Shown here: one piece after another, positions 43,501-50,823 of the stretch
How positions within the stretch are numbered: the stretch's first letter is position 1
Layout: each line of letters opens with the position of its first letter
NCBI GenBank assembly: GCA_035999765.1
Contig: CP108521.1
Location: 6,944,001-7,008,000, forward strand
Origin: Streptomyces sp. NBC_01231
GTDB lineage: Bacteria; Actinomycetota; Actinomycetes; Streptomycetales; Streptomycetaceae
DNA length: 64,000 nucleotides
Direction: 5' to 3'
The notes under the pieces: generated by a model
What the model was told of the DNA's origin: nothing
The model's database searches: none
Seen by the model: the letters and a program-made list of their open reading frames with translations, nothing else
Translations under genes and position numbers: made by a program

Positions 43501-46500
43501 GACTCGCGCCGCGGTGACGTCCTGTCGGACACGGCGACCGCCTACGACAACGCCACCTGGTCGGAGTCGATGAAGCCGTCCAAGGGCCTGCCCACCTGGG
43601 CAGGGCGCGCCAAGGCTTACTCCGGCGGCGCCCCGAACTGGCAGGTCACCACCACCACCGCCTACGACTCCCTTGGCCGCCCGACCGCGATCACCAACGC
43701 CGACCAGAACCAGAAGCCGACCACGACCGCCTATACCCCCACCGACGCGGGGCCACTGACCAAGACCGTCGTTACCAACCCGCTGGGTCACAAGGCCACC
43801 AGCTTCCTCGACCCGCGCAGCGGCCAGCCGCTTCGCACCTACGACGCGAACCTGAACAAGACCGAGCTCACCTACGACGCGCTCGGCCGACTCACCCAGG
43901 TGTGGCTGCCCAACCGCTCCAGCGCAAGCCAGAGCCCCAGCAAGAAGTTCACCTACAACATCAGCAACACCAAGCAGTCCTCGATCTCCACCTCGACCCT
44001 GAAAAGGGACGGCGAGACCTACAACACCGGCTACGCCATATTCGATGCGTTGCTCCGGCCGCTACAGACCCAGAGCGAGACCCCCAACGGGGGCCGTCTG
44101 CTGACAGATACCCGCTACGACTCCCGGGGCCTGGCCTACGAGACGCAGGCGGACATCTTCGACAAGGACAGCACCCCCAACGGTACTTACACTCGTGCCG
44201 AATACGGCGAGGCACCGACCCAGACCGCCACCGAATTCGACGGCGCAGGCCGTCCCACTGTCAGCACAATGTTGGTGTACGGGGTCAAGAAGTGGTCCAC
44301 CACCACGAGTTACACCGGTGACTCCACCGCCACCACCGCCACGGACGGCGGCAGCGCCACCCGGACCATCACCGACATCCGCGGCCGCACGGTGGAGAGC
44401 CGCGAGTACACAGGAAAGTCCCCGGCCGACACCCAGTACGGCGCCACGCTCGGCACGTCTTATATGTCGACAAGGTTCGCGTATACCTCCGACGGGCTGC
44501 AGAAGCAGATCACCGGCCCGGACGACGCCAAGTGGTCCTACACCTACGACTTGTTCGGCCGCAAGGTCAAGACTATGGACCCCGACGCGGGCACCAGCAC
44601 CACTGGCTACGACATCCTCGACCGGGTAGTCAAATCCACCGACTCGCGCAACAAGTCCGTCCTGACCGACTACGACGTGCTCGATCGAATCACCGGTACC
44701 TGGACGGGCACGAAGTCGGAGGCGACCCAACTCACCGCCACTACTTACGACACCCTGCAGAAGGGGCTGCCCGACACCTCCACCCGCTATATCGGAGGCA
44801 AGACCGGACAGGCCTACACCAACACCGTCACCGCCTACGACGTCCTGTCCCGCCCCACAACAACGAAGCTGGACCTGCCCAAGGCGGATCCCTTCGTCAA
44901 GGCAGGAACGCCGTCCACGCTGGAATTCGAGACCGCCTACAACCTCGACGGCACCGTCAAATACACCAAGGAGCCGGCCCTGGGCGGCCTGCCCTCCGAG
45001 ATCGTCGAGTACGGCTACAACAGTGTCGGCGGCATCACTTCTGTCGGCGGCTCCACCGGCTACCTCCTGGCTGCCAGCTACTCGCCTCTGGGCGAGCCCC
45101 AACAACTCGCCCTGGGCGCGGCGAGTAGTGACGATCAAAAGAAGACCTACATCAACAACATTTTTGAGGAGGGCACCGGCCGACTCACCCGCAGTTACAT
45201 CACCGACCAGACCCACGGCTACATGCCGCAGGACCTCAACTACACCTACGACCAGGCTGGAAACGTCACATCCATCGCCGACCCCACCAACCTCGGCGGC
45301 ACCTCCTCGGCCGAAACCCAGTGCTTCGCCTACGACAGCCATCGCCGATTGACGGAGGCCTGGACACCCAGCACCCAAAAGTGCACCGACCAGCCCAGCG
45401 CGAGCAGCCTGTCCGGACCGGCCCCGTACTGGACCAGCTACGACTACAACAAGGCCGGCCAGCGCACCACGGAAACCGTCCACAAGACCACCGGCGACCA
45501 CAAGACCACGTACTGCTACACCAAGACCGACCAGGCCCACTTCCTGACCGGCACCACCACCAAGAACGATTGCACCAGCCCCGAGAAGACCTACACCCCC
45601 GACGCGGCCGGCAACACCACCAAACGCCCCGGCGCGACCGGAACCCAGGACCTCAAGTGGTCCGACGAAGGCAAGCTCAGCACGCTCACTGAAGGCGCCA
45701 AGGCAACCGACTACATCTACGGCGCTGACGGCACCCTCCTCATCCGCAACGCCCAAGGCGGCGAGCGGATCCTGTACGCCGGAGCCACCGAACTCCACCT
45801 CCGCGCCAACGGCACCACCTGGGCCCAGCGCCACTACACCGCAGCCGACCAGAGCATTGCCACGCGCTCCAACGAAACCGGCAGCAACAAGCTCACCTAC
45901 CTCGCCGGCGACCACCACGGAACCCAGTCCCTGGCCATCGGCGCTGACAGCACACAGAGCGTAAGCAAGCGCTATTTCACCCCCTTCGGCGCCGAACGCG
46001 GCAAACCCGTCGGCACAGCCTGGCCCGATGACAAGGGATTCCTCGGCAAGACCAACGACAAGACCACCGGCCTCACCCACGTAGGCGCCCGCGAATATGA
46101 CTCGGCCGTCGGGCAGTTCATCAGCGTCGATCCGGTGTTGAACCCGAGCGACCCGCAACAGCTCAACGGATACGCCTACAGCGACAACAATCCGGTCACC
46201 CACTCTGACCCCACCGGCCTGTGCCCCCGTGATCTGTGCCCGAACGGCGGTCAAAACACCAACAACGACTTTCCGGGCGCCATCGGCGGTCCGCCCGCCG
46301 ACGGCCGCACGGGCATGAGCGCCTGGGACAGCGGAGGCCACGGCGGCAACAAGGCCAGAGGTGGCGGTGGGAGCAGTGGGGGCGGCGGCACCACCGTCAG
46401 GCAACAGGTTGTCACTCACCTCATCGAATACGGACCCACGACTTACGATGAGGACACGCTGCTCCGCTATTACACTGCGCACACCGCAGCGAACTACGGC

Positions 46501-47496
46501 GGAGACTACTGGAATACTGGAGTGGGCGAGGGCGACAGGCTTGCCATGGCCTGCTATGGCAGGGACGGGTGCATGAAGGCTCGCGCCTACCTTCTCGAGA
46601 CGCATGATGTGGCAGGAGCTAAATACCTCGCCGCCACCTACTGCCTCGACCACGCCAAGCGATGCGCCAGCAACGCCAACTACGAGAAACTGACCTCTGA
46701 CCTGATGCAGGAATCCCTTGAGCTGATCGCGCTCGGGCTGGGTGGAGGAAAGTACGGGTGCAAGTGCTTCTTGGCGGGCACCGACGTACTGATGGCAGAC
46801 AAGGCCACCAAGGACATCGAAGACGTGAAGGTCGGTGACAAGGTTCTTGCTACAGACCCTCGCACCGGCAAGACAGTGGCACGCAAAGTCACACGTCTTA
46901 TACGAACTGACGGTGACAAGTACTTCAACCGAATATCCATCGCGACTCGTGATGGCATTGAGGAAATCACGGCGACTCACGAGCATCCCTTCTGGTCGCC
47001 GTCGGAAGGGAATTGGGTCGCCGCGGGTGAGCTCCGCGCAGGGATGACTCTCCGTACGGACACCGGGTCGGTCGTCGTCGTGACCGGCAACTCCTCGTTC
47101 ACCCGGCACGCGCGTACCTACAACCTGACTGTGGAAGGCCTGCACACGTACTATGTGCTGGCGGGCGAGACCCCGGTCCTCGTACACAACAGCAACTGCA
47201 ATCTCAACACGCTCACACGTCCGCAATCCGACGATATTGCGAAATATCTTGGATATACGAAGACCAAGAAGTTGTCTGCAGGAAGGACCCCAATTTGGGA
47301 GAATAAGAAAGCTGGAGGTGGTCAGCCTAAGTCCATCACCTTCGACCGGACCGGACACAATAAGGAAGCTGTATTCAAGGGATCAAATGACCGGAATCCG
47401 TTCCAGTCGACCAAGGACTCGGCCCGAGATGGAACCTACGGACTGGACATCGGGCCGAATGGAGAGCTACGGGGACTCGAATGGCTGGCGAAATGA
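40561..47496 (+). CDS. RHS-repeat polymorphic toxin with Hint domain and C-terminal toxin tip
   Basis: 2311-residue secreted protein. A signal-like N-terminus (LVVPALALALLAPAGPLQAA) leads to a long shell of YD/RHS repeats ('YDALGRLTQVW', 'YDILDRVVKSTD'). The RHS-associated core ends at D1883 ('HSDPTGL'). A Gly-rich linker and helical spacer (about 1900-2060) lead to a Hint autoprocessing domain starting near C2067/C2069 ('CFLAGTDVLMADK'), with 'THEHPFW' and final H2209-N2210 ('TPVLVHN'). The last 101 residues ('FDRTGHNKEAVFKGS', 'DGTYGLDIGPNGELRGLEWL') resemble the toxin-21-like C-terminal family, a presumed nuclease; this name is tentative. A TTA codon lies at 43114-43116. The next gene overlaps by 4 bp and should be its immunity gene. 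Confidence 0.9.
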   Translation: MVFGIGTSRRGARDRRRRGRRLVVPALALALLAPAGPLQAAVAESGGLGRPDVPKPRASKVHEMKGLGAKKAREKVAKGEEADAAQARRAAAEEKATWPEPDTATISLASDQPGTADLGGTPVAVQPEHRARTAPAAGNAQVTVLDQSAAHKAGVTGVLLTAAADSAGKADISVDYTDFASAIGGGWAQRLRLVQLPACALTTPRKAECRQQTPLKSDNDLAKQSVSAEAQLPEAQSGGRSTQSVSKADAPGVTVLAVTAASAGSGQSAKGTGDYSATALSTSSSWQAGGSSGAFTWNYDFGLPPAAAGPTPTLGLSYDSGSIDGETANTNNQGSAVGEGFTLTESYIERSYVSCDKDGDDHDKVYDRCWKYDNARLVLNGKATRLIKDSQGKWHLEDDDASTVTRSTGADNGDDNGEYWTVTTGDGAKYVFGLNKLDGASDQRTNSTWTVPVFGDDSGEPGYDKGSAFSGRALTQAWRWNLDYVEDTRGNAATYWYTKESNYYKKNKSETANASYTRGGYLKEFKYGLRKDALFTDDADAKVILSHAERCTVGECKELTKDTAEHWPDVPFDAICTDGDTDCNAAGPVFFSRKRLTNIDTFSWDAADKKYAPVDSWALTEDYLDAGDIGDTTDHVLVLKSIKQTGKAGTAIDVKPITFTYQLRPNRVDGTENILPLKRHRIETITSETGAITTVTLSQPECKRGEVLGAAQDTNTRPCYPQFWNINGATEASVDWFNKYRVLAINVADPTGQNELVEYAYDYKGAAWHYDDDPFTPKDERTWSQWRGYRDVTVRTGATDTARLTTVSRYLQGMHGDKNKGGTTKAVSVDPLLDTDVDFPALTDSDSYNGKLLQQVTYNGTQLISTTYTNYINKETATQSVPDVADHTARWVRPSTSYESTYLTAPKAWRTHVATIRYDDLGMVKEVDDYGQKGVGGDETCTRTWYARNADAGIIGLVARTRAVAKECSVADSALDLPTDDSRRGDVLSDTATAYDNATWSESMKPSKGLPTWAGRAKAYSGGAPNWQVTTTTAYDSLGRPTAITNADQNQKPTTTAYTPTDAGPLTKTVVTNPLGHKATSFLDPRSGQPLRTYDANLNKTELTYDALGRLTQVWLPNRSSASQSPSKKFTYNISNTKQSSISTSTLKRDGETYNTGYAIFDALLRPLQTQSETPNGGRLLTDTRYDSRGLAYETQADIFDKDSTPNGTYTRAEYGEAPTQTATEFDGAGRPTVSTMLVYGVKKWSTTTSYTGDSTATTATDGGSATRTITDIRGRTVESREYTGKSPADTQYGATLGTSYMSTRFAYTSDGLQKQITGPDDAKWSYTYDLFGRKVKTMDPDAGTSTTGYDILDRVVKSTDSRNKSVLTDYDVLDRITGTWTGTKSEATQLTATTYDTLQKGLPDTSTRYIGGKTGQAYTNTVTAYDVLSRPTTTKLDLPKADPFVKAGTPSTLEFETAYNLDGTVKYTKEPALGGLPSEIVEYGYNSVGGITSVGGSTGYLLAASYSPLGEPQQLALGAASSDDQKKTYINNIFEEGTGRLTRSYITDQTHGYMPQDLNYTYDQAGNVTSIADPTNLGGTSSAETQCFAYDSHRRLTEAWTPSTQKCTDQPSASSLSGPAPYWTSYDYNKAGQRTTETVHKTTGDHKTTYCYTKTDQAHFLTGTTTKNDCTSPEKTYTPDAAGNTTKRPGATGTQDLKWSDEGKLSTLTEGAKATDYIYGADGTLLIRNAQGGERILYAGATELHLRANGTTWAQRHYTAADQSIATRSNETGSNKLTYLAGDHHGTQSLAIGADSTQSVSKRYFTPFGAERGKPVGTAWPDDKGFLGKTNDKTTGLTHVGAREYDSAVGQFISVDPVLNPSDPQQLNGYAYSDNNPVTHSDPTGLCPRDLCPNGGQNTNNDFPGAIGGPPADGRTGMSAWDSGGHGGNKARGGGGSSGGGGTTVRQQVVTHLIEYGPTTYDEDTLLRYYTAHTAANYGGDYWNTGVGEGDRLAMACYGRDGCMKARAYLLETHDVAGAKYLAATYCLDHAKRCASNANYEKLTSDLMQESLELIALGLGGGKYGCKCFLAGTDVLMADKATKDIEDVKVGDKVLATDPRTGKTVARKVTRLIRTDGDKYFNRISIATRDGIEEITATHEHPFWSPSEGNWVAAGELRAGMTLRTDTGSVVVVTGNSSFTRHARTYNLTVEGLHTYYVLAGETPVLVHNSNCNLNTLTRPQSDDIAKYLGYTKTKKLSAGRTPIWENKKAGGGQPKSITFDRTGHNKEAVFKGSNDRNPFQSTKDSARDGTYGLDIGPNGELRGLEWLAK

Positions 47497-48350
47497 GCAA
47501 GGAGCTGATCATCAGCCCTCGCAGTGAGCGCGTGCGAGACGAGCTGGCAAACGCAGCTGCCTGGAGTTCGTATGCGGCGGAACTTCGCCAGGTACTCGGA
47601 GCGGTGATCGTGAAGAGCGGCGCTGCCTTCCTAGAGGTCGGCGAGCTACTGGTGAGTGAACCCCTTCCCGACAGGCACCTCGGCCTTTACAACGGTGTGG
47701 AGGTCGAGTCCCCGCAGACGATTGATCTTGTCGAGGGAATGGCAGCCGGGCGCGGGCCGTACTGTCGGCTTTCCATGCCGGGGCGACTTCAGATCGAGTC
47801 GGGATGGGACGGGGCTGTACACCTCTACACGACACGAGCGGTAGCCGCCGAGCTGGCGTGGGTCCATGGCCAGAGTGTGATTCTCCAGTGGCGCGACGCA
47901 GCTCCTGAGCCCACAGAGATCTCGAAGCCCGTTAGTGCTGTAGTGGACGAGAGTTTCTGGGCGATGGTGGCGGAGGTCTCCGAGCGCTTCACATTGTTGT
48001 GCGAGCGCTGGGCGCACGGCGCCTACGGGTGCCGATGGTTCCGCGTGACTCGGGAGAACGTATCCGAACTGGCCCGACTCATGCGGCCGCGCTCACTGGT
48101 CTGCGTGGCTAGCGATCCGGAGTTGCAACCCAGGCCTGAGATATTGGAGGACGACTTCACCGCCTTCGTAGCCCCTCTGCTGCCCGGCGAGTTGGCCTAC
48201 CGGGCCTACCCTGGTGGCGCCGATGCGCTCTCCGAGGTCACGAGTGAGGGTTTCTCACTCATGCTGGCGGACAAGGTGATGGGCGATCGGTGCGCCGTGG
48301 TGCCGGACTCGGACGGGGTGAACAGGGCGCAGTGGGAGGGTCCAGGCTAA
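47493..48350 (+). CDS. Candidate immunity protein for the RHS toxin
   Basis: 285-residue soluble protein that I cannot place in a named family. The ATG at 47493 overlaps the toxin stop (ATGA), the usual toxin-immunity arrangement; an in-frame ATG at 47481 is possible. The protein has a mixed alpha/beta look with Trp-rich segments ('VAAELAWVHGQSVILQWRDA', 'CERWAHGAYGCRWFRVTREN') and no signal peptide, so it would act inside the cell against the processed toxin tip. A strong terminator follows 168 bp downstream, so it is the last gene of the toxin operon. Its role is inferred from position only. Confidence 0.7.
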   Translation: MSKELIISPRSERVRDELANAAAWSSYAAELRQVLGAVIVKSGAAFLEVGELLVSEPLPDRHLGLYNGVEVESPQTIDLVEGMAAGRGPYCRLSMPGRLQIESGWDGAVHLYTTRAVAAELAWVHGQSVILQWRDAAPEPTEISKPVSAVVDESFWAMVAEVSERFTLLCERWAHGAYGCRWFRVTRENVSELARLMRPRSLVCVASDPELQPRPEILEDDFTAFVAPLLPGELAYRAYPGGADALSEVTSEGFSLMLADKVMGDRCAVVPDSDGVNRAQWEGPG

Positions 48351-48518
48351 CCGTATTCCGAGTGCCCGCACCCATAGGGCAGCACGCAAGGCCAGCAGTC
48401 CCAACCGAACGCTCAACCGACGGCCTGACCTCGAGTCGTAGCGGAGTGAGCCGGGTGGGATGTTCCGGATATTTCTCTGTGATATCCGACTGGTCGCCGA
48501 AGTCTAGTAAAAGCAGGA

Positions 48519-48556
48519 CAGACCCCTCATCGACAGCGATGTCGATGAGGGGTCTG
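48519..48556 (+). terminator. Terminator of the RHS/immunity operon
   Basis: A perfect 17-bp stem (48519-48535 with 48540-48556) closed by GCGA lies 168 bp past the immunity stop. The 291-bp gap to the convergent cassette B holds no other recognisable feature. Confidence 0.85.
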
Positions 48557-48641
48557 CGACGATTGACGGCCACGTTAGCGGGCGACGGTCACTGCGGGCG
48601 GATGATCGGGGGGTGTCGTTGGTGGGGCCGAGAGTGTTCGC

Positions 48642-49007
48642 TCAAGGCGTCGATGGCCTGGCGTTGCAGGCGGAGTCAGACTTGGGGTAGATGCTGGCAG
48701 TGATGTCGAGACCATCGTTCGCGGGTGTGGGCAGGCGAGCGCCGCGGCTCACCGCGATGCGGTGCACGTTGCCGAGTGCTTGAGTCAACTGGACGGCGAG
48801 TAGATGCAGTTCCCCCTGCGTCCATTGCCGCTTGTCCAGGATGTGCCTGGCCTCCTGAAAGAGTTCCCCAGCCAGGGAAAGCTGGGTTGCCTCCGTGTTG
48901 TCGGCGAGCCGGGACAGATATCCGGCCCCGTCGCCTGCGAGGTAGCACGGCTTACCCTCGGGCCCGGCCCACGGCAGCAGGCGCAGCTGTGGTGTCCCGC
49001 TGGTCAT
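48642..49007 (-). CDS. Cassette B protein 2, unknown function
   Basis: 121-residue soluble protein, diverged copy of the protein at 3549-3899. Shared landmarks are LLPW, G-x-PCYL, GY-x-SRLAD-xx-EATQL and SRG-x-RLP-x-P. The C-terminus is extended by about 20 residues (LDITASIYPKSDSACNARPS) absent from copy A. The ATG at 49007 overlaps the stop of the preceding gene by 4 bp, matching the coupled order of copy A. No enzymatic motif is visible and I do not recognise the family. The gene lies inside the accessory island between the RHS toxin module and the broken XRE regulator. Confidence 0.75.
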   Translation of the reverse strand: MTSGTPQLRLLPWAGPEGKPCYLAGDGAGYLSRLADNTEATQLSLAGELFQEARHILDKRQWTQGELHLLAVQLTQALGNVHRIAVSRGARLPTPANDGLDITASIYPKSDSACNARPSTP

Positions 49008-49312
49008 GCTGGGACCTCCACTCCGTGGTTCAGCCGGGGACCGATGTCGATACCGCGCGCTGCCAGCCGGAGCGCGCGACGCCGAGCCTGCTGTTTCTGT
49101 GCCTCTCGCCGCTCTTGTGCGTACAGGTACGGGCGGATCAGCCCGACCTCCTCGCCGCGCAATACCCGGGCGGCCGATACGTGAGCCGGACATGCGGTTG
49201 CCGCCTCTGCGGCAAGGACGGCGGATGGGTGAGCAGGTCTGCGATGGCGTCCCAGTGCGGGCCACAGCAGCTGCAGCAGCGGCTCGAAGATGCGGACGAT
49301 ACAGTGCGGCAC
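49004..49312 (-). CDS. Cassette B protein 1, unknown function
   Basis: 102-residue protein, paralogue of the one at 3226-3549. It reads MPHCIVRIFEPLLQLLWPAL at the start, has a basic patch (GRHRRPAHPS), and ends with 'IRPYLYAQERREAQKQQARR' and 'RGIDIGPRLNHGVEV', which align with RPYL, the Ala/Arg-rich helix and GID of copy A. The start is GTG 49312; AAGGAG lies 7 nt upstream, in the same leader context as copy A. It contains three cysteines, none in a recognisable metal motif. The XRE-type regulator gene lies 140 bp upstream on the same strand and may control it. Confidence 0.75.
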   Translation of the reverse strand: MPHCIVRIFEPLLQLLWPALGRHRRPAHPSAVLAAEAATACPAHVSAARVLRGEEVGLIRPYLYAQERREAQKQQARRRALRLAARGIDIGPRLNHGVEVPA

Positions 49313-49371
49313 GTCGACGCTCCTTGTCAGCGTTGGCCATGCCCCCGGGACTGTTCGCCCGGTCGCGGGGG
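49313..49371 (-). promoter_or_regulatory. Structured 5' leader of cassette B
   Basis: On the minus strand a GC-rich hairpin (49362-49371 with 49342-49351, nine pairs and one mismatch, 10-nt loop) is followed by the small hairpin ACGCT/AGCGT (49333-49329 with 49321-49317). The 7-nt loop and the 3' arm of the latter contain AAGGAG. The layout and all but two of the last 33 bases match cassette A, although the proteins encoded downstream are only distantly similar. Confidence 0.65.
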
Positions 49372-49413
49372 TTCTGACGAGACGTCAGCCTGCCCACCGG
49401 CGAGGCACGGCGA

Positions 49414-49431
49414 TTGCACCGAAAGGTGCAA
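49414..49431. promoter_or_regulatory. Perfect inverted repeat upstream of cassette B
   Basis: TTGCACC-GAAA-GGTGCAA (49414-49431) is a 7+7 inverted repeat with a tetraloop spacer, between the XRE-type gene and cassette B. It is 20 bp after the XRE stop. It could be a terminator or an operator for the XRE regulator. Cassette A has a different inverted repeat at the corresponding place. Confidence 0.5.
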
Positions 49432-49451
49432 CTCCTCCTGCCGGGAATCTG

Positions 49452-50649
49452 CTATATCCCTACCCACTCTGCGTACTGTGCCAGCGAGCTGTTGCGCGCC
49501 CGCTCTTGGCGCTTCAGGGCCAGCACGGTCTCCCGCACGGTCGGGTGGTAGCGGGTCTGCTGCGGAGCGATGCGCCGGGCCTGGTGCAGGCAGTCCAACG
49601 CCTGCTCCGGGTGGCCCGCCCAGGTGTGGGCCCGACCGAGGTCCATCCAGTGGTGCCCGGCCCGGGAGCGGGTCCAGCCACGAGGGATACGTACGTTCTC
49701 GGCGAGTTCGATCGCGCGCCCGAAGTCGTCGGCCTCCGAGGCGATGGCCACCGCGTGCACACCGACGTTCACCGGCCCCCAGGTGACACCGAAGTCGGGC
49801 AACTCCCCTGTGGCCTGGGCAAGGGCACGGGCCTCGGCCAGACGGGCGTCAGCATGGTCCCTGTCCTTCATCCGGCCCGCGATGGTCGCGGCACGCAAGT
49901 GCAGCATGCCCCGCATCGCCTCAATGCCCGCCGGGCGGCGTGACTCCTGGCCATCGAGGTCGCGCAGTCCTTTGTCGACCACCCGCAGCCCTACGTCGTA
50001 CCGACCCGACGACATCGTGGTCTGCGCGCGCAGGAAGGCATGCATGGCGGCCAGCCCCGGCTCGTCGGCGCGCGGCGCGGTCCACGCCAGCCGGTCCAGC
50101 GCGATGGTCGCCAGATCGAGGAAGCCGAGCTTCCAGGCCACGGTGAACACACACCGGAACGTCTCCGCCAAACACTCGTAGGACAGCCGCTGCCCTTCTC
50201 CCGGTACTGGTGTGCACCGCCTGCACCGACTCGTCGATCAGTACGGGCAAGTCGCGCACCATGTCCGTGTACTGCGCCTGACGACGCTGCTCCAGAGCCC
50301 GCTGGACATCCGTCCAGATCAACGCGGCCGGGCGCGGAGCCGTCTCCCAGTCCAGAGCGATGTCCCAGTTCTCCAGCCCCTCACGGATCGGCTGGATCAG
50401 CGCATCCATCCGGTCCCGGCGCAGTTCCTCGGCATACGGCTGCCCGAGCAACTCGGACGTGGAAACACCCAACGCGCGGGCACAGGCCGCAACGAGAGCC
50501 GGAGAGGCGGGCTTCTGTCCGCACTCGGCCTTCGACAACAGCGACTTCGACACGTTGGCCCGCATCGCCAGCCCCTGCTGCGTCAGGCCGCGCTGCTTCC
50601 GGATACGGGCGATCCGAGCGCCGGTGTGCTCCTCGATGCTCTGCGACAC
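49452..50649 (-). pseudogene. XRE-family regulator with TPR-like C-terminus, frameshifted
   Basis: The first part (GTG 50649 onward) has an XRE helix-turn-helix, 'RIRKQRGLTQQGLAMRANVS', then 'KSLLSKAECGQKPASPALVA'. This frame leaves the family pattern after 'ESVQAVHTSTGR'. One base later another frame gives 'GEGQRLSYECLAETFRCVFT' and runs to 49452 with helical TPR-like repeats. Removing one C from the CCC at 50200-50202 (plus strand) restores a single protein of about 398 residues. So the gene is broken by a +1 insertion in a short homopolymer, or the sequence has an error there. Such regulators often sit beside cassette-type small genes in Streptomyces. GGAG lies 6 nt before the GTG. Confidence 0.85.
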
Positions 50650-50776
50650 GGCGAACTCCGTTCTGCGGCAACATTCAGACGCTACCCCCGCCACACGGCT
50701 CCGGATCGCCGAACAGTGATCACCCCCGGCTGCCCGCGCGTCCACACCGCGCCAGGCCGACGCTTACGCCAGTCGC

Positions 50777-50806
50777 GCGTGCCCGGATCCTCGTACGCGT
50801 CGATCA
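50777..50806. repeat. Direct repeat, right copy (orphan start of ABC2)
   Basis: Identical over 30 bases to 36009-36038, the beginning of ABC2. Here it has no ATG and no gene follows; it lies 17 bp from the ABC3 stop. This is the right boundary mark of the accessory island. Confidence 0.85.
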
Positions 50807-50823
50807 ACGCTCCCCCTGGAAGA

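Noticed and set aside
44062..47358. 1098-residue minus-strand open frame opposite the RHS gene
   Set aside because: Antisense shadow of the RHS repeats; low-complexity Gly/Val-rich translation with no known domain.
48351..48641. Insertion-sequence remnant after the immunity gene
   Set aside because: No inverted terminal repeats or transposase motifs were seen; only the terminator hairpin is clear.
49313..49397. Short leader peptide beginning MANADKERRR upstream of cassette B
   Set aside because: The same conserved bases in cassette A lack the ATG, so coding does not explain the conservation.
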